From an uncultured Campylobacter sp. (lineage in GTDB: Bacteria > Campylobacterota > Campylobacteria > Campylobacterales > Campylobacteraceae), in assembly GCA_937965895.1 (NCBI GenBank), contig CALCKS010000144.1:1-26902 (forward strand): 26,902 bases of DNA. The letters are read 5' to 3'. The notes beneath the pieces are model-generated. The model saw only the letters and a program-made list of their open reading frames with translations. It searched no databases and was not told the origin of the DNA. This document shows, piece after piece, positions 1-5,416 of this stretch (position 1 is its first letter; every line of letters starts with the position of its first letter). Made by a program: the position numbers and the translations under genes.

Positions 1-52
1 CCGCGTGCGCCGCAGCCTCGTTTCCGTCCATAGTTTTCATTATTTTAGCCAT
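1..52 (-). CDS. nifJ: Pyruvate:ferredoxin (flavodoxin) oxidoreductase, N-terminal fragment cut by window edge
   Basis: Only the first 17 codons are visible, reading M-A-K-I-M-K-T-M-D-G-N-E-A-A-A-H-A. The MKTMDGNEAAAHAAY-type opening is the characteristic N-terminus of single-chain pyruvate:ferredoxin/flavodoxin oxidoreductase (NifJ/Por), which makes acetyl-CoA and CO2 from pyruvate with thiamine diphosphate and iron-sulfur clusters. An AAGG ribosome-binding sequence lies just upstream on the minus strand, which supports the start at 52. The rest of the gene (about 1,190 residues in relatives) is outside the window. From memory, C. jejuni has a nifJ gene (Cj1476c) next to the HAD hydrolase gene, as here apart from the pseudogene between them. 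The assignment rests on a short stretch but the motif is distinctive. Confidence 0.82.
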   Translation of the reverse strand, partial: MAKIMKTMDGNEAAAHA

Positions 53-264
53 TTTCCGCCTTAAATTTTCTTATGTTTTTTAAAAATCTTTTATTATAGA
101 GCTAAATTCCAAAATCTATCATTAATCCGCCGCTTTACATTTTCAAAAATGATTAAATTTAATAATCCAAAGCCCCAAATTTGAGCTACAATCAAAAAAT
201 ATTTGACGGCCGATTTTTATAAATTTGCTAAAATTTAGCCGCTAAATTTACAGCAAAGAGACGT

Positions 265-1238
265 ATGGGTAAAATTTTATCCGCTAGCCGCGTTTTTCGC
301 CTTATGTTTTTGCGTCGTGACAGATGAAAATCACACTGTCAAGGCAAAACCCGCGACAGACTACCGCGAGGATATGCGCCGCTTCGTCATCGCTATCTCG
401 CAATACGGCAAAAATTTGATAAAAACTTTATCGTCATCCCGCAAAACGGGCTTGAACTCACTACCAATGACGGCCCTGCTAGCGGCGAGCATAGAAGAGC
501 CACCTATGCGCAGTCTCGGCCGTGGGTGCCGAGTCGCAGTTTTACGGCTACTCGGGCGACGACGAGCCCACCCACGCCGATGCAAGCGAATACATGCTTA
601 AGCTCTGCCGCCTCTACGCGCAAAACGGCGTGTGGGTGTTAGCTACCGATTATTGTTCAGCCGCGAGCGACGTAGACGCCTCGTATCGGCGCAGCAAAGA
701 AAACGGTTTTATTTGTTTTGCGGCGGATAAACGCAACCTGACCGCCACTCCAAAGTATCCAAACGCCCCGCACAACGTAAACGCCAAAGATATAAAAACG
801 GTTGCAGACGCCGAAAACTTTTTGTATCTGATTAACAGCAAAAAATTTCTACAAAACGGCAGCTTATCGTTGCGCTCAAAAATACGGATTACGATATGGA
901 TTTGTTTCACTTCGTAAAAGCCTACGCCGAGTCCGAAGTAAGGGAGCTCAAAACAAAACGCGACGGCGGAAAGCTACTCGTAATCTGCTGGCGAGGCAGA
1001 GGATTATCGGTATTATTGGAATGGCGCCTGGAAAACAGGCAAGCCCAGCTGGCTAGCAGAGGAAAACCCGCACTGGAAAGGAAATTATGTCGTCAAATAT
1101 TGGGATGCGGATTGGCAAAAAATAATTACGGGAAACGACGAATCGTATCAAAAAAAGATTCTTAACGCGGGTTTTGACGGCGTTTATCTTGATATAATCG
1201 ATACGTTTGAGCACTTAAAAAAGGGCGCACATAGTTAA
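265..1238 (+). pseudogene. Decayed endo-alpha-1,4-polygalactosaminidase-like (GH114 / TM1410-type) lipoprotein gene, multiple frameshifts
   Basis: No single frame spans this region, but successive frames give consecutive pieces of one secreted glycosidase-like protein. Frame of 266: a signal peptide with a lipobox-like end (LAAFFALCFC) then TDYREDMRRFVIAISQYGKN. Frame of 418: FDKNFIVIPQNGLEL. Frame of 522: FYGYSGDDEP, VLATDYCSAASDVD, ADAENFLYLIN. Frame of 872: ALKNTDYDMDLFHF to GGKLLVI. Frame of 990: GEAEDYRYYWNGAWKTGKPS to FDGVYLDIIDTFE, ending in TAA at 1236-1238. The order and motifs match GH114-like proteins, whose typed members act on galactosamine polymers. Breaks lie near 267-269 (extra G after ATG), 411-417, 500-515, 848-863 and 984-992. 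At the last, the YMSIG-type segment is missing, consistent with an 11-base deletion. It is the only plus-strand gene in the left part, so it may be an insertion between nifJ and the HAD gene. Several independent breaks beside intact neighbours argue against sequencing error. Confidence 0.85.
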
Positions 1239-1255
1239 GTCAAACTTGCCCTTTT
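1219..1255 (+). terminator. Possible terminator hairpin at the end of the GH114-like pseudogene
   Basis: AAAAGGGC at 1219-1226 pairs perfectly with GCCCTTTT at 1248-1255 (8 bp). The pseudogene stop codon (1236-1238) sits in the 21-base loop. The T-run is only four bases, so termination strength is uncertain. Confidence 0.35.
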
Positions 1256-1401
1256 GCTTGTGAGTCTGCGGCAAATTTGACTTAATTTTGTCCCGCGAGC
1301 GGCTAAATTTTAACCGCAGCAAAATACCAAAAAACAATAGTTTAGTAACCTAAATATGTGCTTTGGTTGCTAAATTTAACTAGCACGGTAGCAGGCTAAG
1401 C

Positions 1402-2052
1402 TCATCTGCCGGCTATAAATTTAACCGCTTCAAATGCATTTTGAAAGATCAAATTTGAATGCTCGCGCAAGTCAGCCTCCTTGCCGTAGCCGCAAACTAG
1501 CCCGACGCCAGCGATACCAGCACGCTTTGCCGACTCCAGATCCATCGTCGTATCGCCAACCATAAAGGTGCTCGCCTTATCTTGCGCGCTCGTTTTGCCT
1601 AGGCGCTCAAGAGCCCTGTTTATGGGCTCAGGGTCTGGTTTTGGATTTACTACGTCGTCTCTGCCGATCACGGTTTTGATAAATCTCATGACGCCCAAGT
1701 GCTCAAGTAAAATGACTGAAAATTTCGACGTTTTCGTCGTTACGACGCCCACGTCCGCGACCTCGCTAGCAAGTGCCAACGCACCCGCCGCACCCTCAAG
1801 CAGAGATGTTTGCTCCAAAAAAATCTGCTCGTATCGCGCCTTATACGCGGCGATATAATCGGGCACGAGTTGCGTCGGCGCACCGAGCCCGGCAAACATA
1901 AAATCAAGCGGATGGCCGACTAAAGCTTTGACGGCTTCAGGGTTTGGTGTGGGTTCGCCGTGAGCGCGAAATGCCGCGCCAAATCCATCAAGAATCGCGG
2001 GCGTCGAGTCGATGAGTGTACCGTCAAGGTCAAAAAGTATGGTTTTTTTCAT
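1402..2052 (-). CDS. gph: HAD-family phosphatase, phosphoglycolate phosphatase-like
   Basis: A 216-residue haloacid dehalogenase-family hydrolase. Motif I is FDLDGTLIDS with nucleophile and acid at D8 and D10. A helical cap follows (about residues 17-85), then motif II (VVTTK), and motif III/IV near the C-terminus (K in NPKPDPEP, then MVGDTTMDLESAK). The layout is that of Gph/PGP-type phosphatases, which hydrolyse 2-phosphoglycolate or other small phosphate esters in the cytosol. HAD substrate specificity cannot be read safely from sequence, so the exact substrate is inferred. It is the likely counterpart of C. jejuni Cj1477c, which sits between nifJ and cadF. It is a single gene, separated by a 478-base gap from the upstream mscS. 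Confidence 0.75.
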   Translation of the reverse strand: MKKTILFDLDGTLIDSTPAILDGFGAAFRAHGEPTPNPEAVKALVGHPLDFMFAGLGAPTQLVPDYIAAYKARYEQIFLEQTSLLEGAAGALALASEVADVGVVTTKTSKFSVILLEHLGVMRFIKTVIGRDDVVNPKPDPEPINRALERLGKTSAQDKASTFMVGDTTMDLESAKRAGIAGVGLVCGYGKEADLREHSNLIFQNAFEAVKFIAGR

Positions 2053-2530
2053 TTTACTTCTTTCGTTTTTTATTTTGATGTTGCAAATTTGGCGGCATTT
2101 TCGAGCCGAATTTACGTTTTAATAAACTTTGATTTTACTTTTTGTATTTTAAAATTTGCCTTAAGATAGCTTTTTGTAAATTTTTGATTTTTAAATTTAT
2201 ACTTTTTGGCTTTGGACTAAATTTTATGCGACTGCACTCTAAGACGCCGAAATTAAGGATTTGTTAAAATGTTTATGCTGTCAAATTTGACTTTAAAATA
2301 TGAATTAGATTTTAAATTTGACGAAAGCGGTAAAATTTAATTTTTGCAATACGGCAGATAAGGAATACGTCAAAATTTGTACATTTTTAAAGCGCTTGTG
2401 CTGTATTGATTTTGGATCAAATTTAATCTATTTGCCTTACGGACCAAATAGGATACGAGCATAAAACCAATCTACAACATACCACATAAAAGAAGCCAAA
2501 GAACCAAGAAAAACCGTGCAAACCGGTAAA
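2053..2530. other. AT-rich gap without a convincing gene
   Basis: This 478-base stretch between mscS and the HAD gene contains many TAAATTTA / TCAAATTTG words. Its right end has a minus-strand open stretch with a hydrophobic tail (…LASFMWYVVDWFYARILFGP, ending at 2437) in a different frame from mscS. That stretch has no good start of its own and may be a remnant or chance. Promoter signals for the HAD gene should lie in the left part, but I cannot single one out. Confidence 0.5.
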
Positions 2531-3358
2531 TCAAATTTGCTCGTCTTGCCTTTTATCCTGATAGCGGATGCTGAGCTGTGGCGATGGTATAGAGATACCT
2601 TGGGCATCGAATGCAAGCTTAACGCTCTCAAGCATAGCAAACTGCACGTCGGAAAAATCATCACTCGCACACCAAAATCTAGCAGTCAAATTTACGCTAT
2701 TTTCACCCAGGCTTCCGACGCCGACAAACGGCTTTGGCTCTTTTAAGATCTTTTTATTTTCGTCGGCTAGGTTTAAAATAATCTCTTTTGCAAGCTTTAG
2801 ATCGTCTTTATAATCTATGCAAAACACGAGCTCGACGCGTCTAGTGCCCTCTTTTGAGAAGTTGATTATATTGCTACTTATGATGCGACCGTTTGGGATG
2901 ATAATAGTTTTATGATCGGTCGTGCGTAAAACGGTGCTAAACATATTGATCTCTTTGACCGCACCTTGCACGCCTGCGACTTCGATATGGTCCTTGAGCT
3001 TAAATGGCCTAAAAAATATTATCAAAAATCCTGCGCCGATGTTTGAAAAAGTATCCTTAAATGCCATACCGATAGCAAGACCGACAGCGCCAAGCGCAGC
3101 GACAAACATAGACGTCTCGACACCTAAATTTGCGATCGCGGCTATTATCACAAAAGCCATAAGAAGCGTTTTGATAATATTTAAAAGGAAATTTGAAAGA
3201 GTTTCGTCAAGTCTAGAAGAAATGACTAATTTTGATATAAGATTTGAGATTTTAGCTACTAACCATTTGCCGATAAGCAAGATGGCGATAGAGCCTAAGA
3301 TTTTTAAAGAGTAGGACGAGATTAACGACCAAATAAGTTCGAATTTAATCTCGTCCAT
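2531..3358 (-). CDS. mscS: Small-conductance mechanosensitive channel (MscS family)
   Basis: A 275-residue inner-membrane channel that opens under membrane tension to release solutes in hypo-osmotic shock. The first hydrophobic segment is about residues 10-40, the second about 55-80. The pore helix TM3 follows as the Gly/Ala-rich segment AALGAVGLAIGMAFKDTFSN. Then comes the MscS beta domain, with the typical GAGFLIIFFRPFKLKD and IIIPNGRIISSNIINFS signatures. The C-terminal alpha/beta domain ends in SIPSPQLSIRYQDK. The length is close to E. coli MscS (286). The gene starts just upstream of the cadF-like gene's end (18-base gap), in the same orientation, so read-through from cadF is possible. 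The symbol is a family name; several MscS paralogues exist in Campylobacter. Confidence 0.9.
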   Translation of the reverse strand: MDEIKFELIWSLISSYSLKILGSIAILLIGKWLVAKISNLISKLVISSRLDETLSNFLLNIIKTLLMAFVIIAAIANLGVETSMFVAALGAVGLAIGMAFKDTFSNIGAGFLIIFFRPFKLKDHIEVAGVQGAVKEINMFSTVLRTTDHKTIIIPNGRIISSNIINFSKEGTRRVELVFCIDYKDDLKLAKEIILNLADENKKILKEPKPFVGVGSLGENSVNLTARFWCASDDFSDVQFAMLESVKLAFDAQGISIPSPQLSIRYQDKRQDEQI

Positions 3359-3376
3359 GCTACTAAGCTAGACTAA

Positions 3377-4375
3377 TTATTTGTTAAATCTAGCTTCAAC
3401 GCGTCTGTTCTCAGCGCGTCCTTCTTTTGTTTTATTTGAAGCAACAGGCTTAAGCTCGCCGTATCCGATAGAAGTGATCTTGTCTGCGCTTACGCCAAGT
3501 TCCTCAAGAGCTTTAGCAACTGCGTTTGCTCTTTTTTCAGATAGTTTTTGGTTGTAAGCCTCAGTACCAACGCTATCTGTGTGACCGCTTAGAACTACGC
3601 GGTAGCCTGGGTTTTCACCCATAAAGTTAGCTACTTTTTTGATCTCCTCAAGATATTTTGGAGTTATTTTGTAGCTGTCGAATGCGAAGTTTACACCGAT
3701 ATCTCTAAGAACGATAACCTTCTCGCATCCAGTCTCGTCAACTACTACGCCAGCCGGTGTATTTGGGCATTGATCAACATCGTTTAAAACGCCGTCGTTA
3801 TCGTCGTCAAGCACTACGACGGCTTGCTCTTTAACCTCAACCACTTCAGCTACTACAGGAGCATTTTTAGCACCAAAGCCGACTGCAAAACCTAGCGTAT
3901 AGAATAGGTTGTGATCCGCATGCTCAAATTTAATAGCATCTACCGCTTCAGCGCGTAGAGCAAAGTTATCGGTAATTTGATATCTCAAACCAAGGCCGTA
4001 TTGACCAAAGCCGCCGTCATCGTTTTTGACGAATCTTTTTGAAACATCTTCATATCCAGCTCCAAGCAAACCGTAAAGAGATAGTTTTTCAGTTAGACCG
4101 AAATCTTTAATAGCGTTAACGAAATATCTAGTAGCTTTACCGTCTACGCCATATTCTCTTATTTTATTAGTATGACTAACACCAAGCTCAACATGATCTA
4201 AGAAGAAATTCTCAAGGTTTCTTCCTATTCTTAAACCGATAGCAGACTGTTCGTTAACTCCTAGGTTTCCCTCAGGGTGAACTCCACCGATAGTTGGAGT
4301 TAATTCATATTTGTAAGCTGAATCAGCAGCAAAAAGAGCTGTAGCAGCAACTAAAGCAATAGCAATCTTTCTCAT
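3377..4375 (-). CDS. cadF: CadF-type OmpA-family outer-membrane protein
   Basis: A 332-residue precursor. I chose ATG at 4375 rather than 4390 because AAAGGA lies about 7 bases upstream and the signal peptide then begins MRKIAIALVAATALFA. Residues about 20-170 form an OmpA-type eight-strand barrel (KYELTPTIGG … GFGQYGLGL … LGFAVGFGAK). A linker with an acidic calcium-binding TSP3-like repeat (DDDNDG, residues about 190-195; CPNTPAG about 203-209) leads to a peptidoglycan-binding OmpA C-terminal domain with FDSYKI, LSGHTDSVGTEAYNQKLSE and NRRVEA. Position and barrel sequence match CadF, the C. jejuni fibronectin-binding adhesin (Cj1478c). However, the place of the FRLS fibronectin-binding motif reads YQIT (residues about 132-135), so fibronectin binding should not be assumed. 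A structural role linking outer membrane to peptidoglycan is safe. Confidence 0.88.
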   Translation of the reverse strand: MRKIAIALVAATALFAADSAYKYELTPTIGGVHPEGNLGVNEQSAIGLRIGRNLENFFLDHVELGVSHTNKIREYGVDGKATRYFVNAIKDFGLTEKLSLYGLLGAGYEDVSKRFVKNDDGGFGQYGLGLRYQITDNFALRAEAVDAIKFEHADHNLFYTLGFAVGFGAKNAPVVAEVVEVKEQAVVVLDDDNDGVLNDVDQCPNTPAGVVVDETGCEKVIVLRDIGVNFAFDSYKITPKYLEEIKKVANFMGENPGYRVVLSGHTDSVGTEAYNQKLSEKRANAVAKALEELGVSADKITSIGYGELKPVASNKTKEGRAENRRVEARFNK

Positions 4376-4404
4376 AGAAAATCCTTTCATGGTGAAATGT
4401 ATTT

Positions 4405-4430
4405 TTTAATAATATCACAAAAATTATAAA
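4405..4430 (-). promoter_or_regulatory. Probable sigma70 promoter of the cadF-like gene
   Basis: On the minus strand TTTTTGTGATATTAT precedes the gene, with -10-like TATTAT at 4409-4414 and an upstream T-rich run as in Campylobacter sigma70 promoters. A start site near 4400 would leave a leader of about 25 bases before ATG 4375. Inferred from sequence only. Confidence 0.4.
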
Positions 4431-4519
4431 TTTCGTTTTAACATTTGATATTTATAAAAAATATAATTAAATAATCATAAATATCAATGCACCTCAAATT
4501 CGCACCGCTCTCAAAACTA

Positions 4520-4909
4520 TTAGCGTTTAGAGAACTGCGGACTTCTTCTAGCTTTTCTTCTACCGAATTTCTTACGCTCGACGACGCGTGAGTCGCGAGT
4601 TAGTAGGCCTTTTGGTTTTAGAGTTGCTCTAAAGTCTGTGTCAAATAGAGCCAATGCTCTTGATATGCCGTGTCTTAGTGCCTCAGCCTGAGCAGAGTAT
4701 CCGCCGCCTAGAGTCGTTGCAGTTACGTCTACAGAACCCTCTTGTTTTGTTAAAAGTAGAGGTTGAACCACTTTTAGCTTGATAGCCTCGTGTCCGCCTA
4801 GCCAAGTATTTAGATCAAGTCCGTTTACCAAAATTTTACCGCTACCCGGTTTTAGCCAGACTTTTGCTACGGCAGTTTTTCTTTTACCGGTTGCATAAAC
4901 TTTCGCCAT
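4520..4909 (-). CDS. rpsI: 30S ribosomal protein S9
   Basis: A 129-residue protein with the S9 hallmarks: an N-terminal ATGKRKTAVAKVWLKPGSGK, the central GGGYSAQAEALRHGISRAL, and the basic C-terminal tail RRKARRSPQFSKR, which reaches the P-site tRNA in the ribosome. It is full length for the family. It lies 2 bases downstream of rplM, and the rplM-rpsI pair is the universal bacterial L13-S9 operon. The next gene downstream, cadF, has its own upstream gap and apparent promoter. Confidence 0.98.
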   Translation of the reverse strand: MAKVYATGKRKTAVAKVWLKPGSGKILVNGLDLNTWLGGHEAIKLKVVQPLLLTKQEGSVDVTATTLGGGYSAQAEALRHGISRALALFDTDFRATLKPKGLLTRDSRVVERKKFGRRKARRSPQFSKR

Positions 4910-4911
4910 GA

Positions 4912-5340
4912 TTATTTTCCTTCTTTTTTAGCTATTTGAGCCGTGTGCGGATGCTCGCTGCCGGCGTAAACTTTTAGTTTTTTTATCATCTCTCTGCCGA
5001 GTTTTGTTTTTGGAAGCATTCCGCGAACGGCTAGCTTGAACAGTTTTTCAGGTTTGTCAGCCAAAAGCTCGCCGAATTTCTCGCTTTTCGTACTACCAAA
5101 ATATCCCGAATGGCGGTGATAAAGCTTTTGTTCGGCTTTATTGCTGCCCGTAAATTCGGCTTTAGAAGCGTTGATTATGATAACGTAATCGCCACAATCG
5201 ACATTCGGGGTGAAATTTGGCTTATGCTTACCGCGAAGCAGCGTCGCTACCTCGGTTAGCAATCTACCAAAACGCTTGCCTGCCGCGTCAAGCACGATCC
5301 ACTCGCGCTCCACTTCGTTTGGTTTTGTTATTTTAGTCAT
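4912..5340 (-). CDS. rplM: 50S ribosomal protein L13
   Basis: A 142-residue protein with L13 signatures: WIVLDAAGKRFGRLLTEVATLLRGKHK, VDCGDYVIIINASKAEFTG, YHRHSGYFG and AVRGMLPKTKLGREMIKKLKVYAGSEHPH. It is an early assembly protein of the large subunit, and full length. An AAAGGG ribosome-binding sequence precedes the ATG. It is first in the rplM-rpsI operon, with a recognisable -10 box in the 76-base gap that separates it from addA. Confidence 0.98.
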   Translation of the reverse strand: MTKITKPNEVEREWIVLDAAGKRFGRLLTEVATLLRGKHKPNFTPNVDCGDYVIIINASKAEFTGSNKAEQKLYHRHSGYFGSTKSEKFGELLADKPEKLFKLAVRGMLPKTKLGREMIKKLKVYAGSEHPHTAQIAKKEGK

Positions 5341-5364
5341 TTTCTTACCCTTTAGATAATTTTA

Positions 5365-5400
5365 AGTCGTGATTGTATTCAAATGCACCTTATAAGTAGC
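5365..5400 (-). promoter_or_regulatory. Probable promoter of rplM-rpsI
   Basis: The minus strand reads TACAAT at 5372-5377, a good -10 box. A start near 5365 would leave a 25-base leader carrying AAAGGG before ATG 5340. A 15-base palindrome (see separate entry) lies just upstream. Confidence 0.45.
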
Positions 5401-5412
5401 TTAATTTAAGCT
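5398..5412. repeat. 15-base palindrome AGCTTAATTTAAGCT between addA and rplM
   Basis: Seven-base perfect arms (AGCTTAA / TTAAGCT) flank a single central base. It lies 5 bases beyond the addA stop and about 20 bases upstream of the rplM -10 box. It could be an operator or a weak AT-rich end-of-transcript hairpin; neither can be decided from sequence. Confidence 0.4.
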
Positions 5413-5416
5413 ATAT

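Noticed and set aside
1960..2169. Plus-strand 69-codon frame running into the gap before mscS
   Set aside because: It starts within the HAD gene antisense, and its Phe-rich tail reflects AT-rich intergenic sequence.
2053..2530. CRISPR-like repeat array suggested by recurring AAATTTGA words
   Set aside because: The words are short, irregularly spaced and palindromic, and occur throughout the window; there is no repeat-spacer structure.
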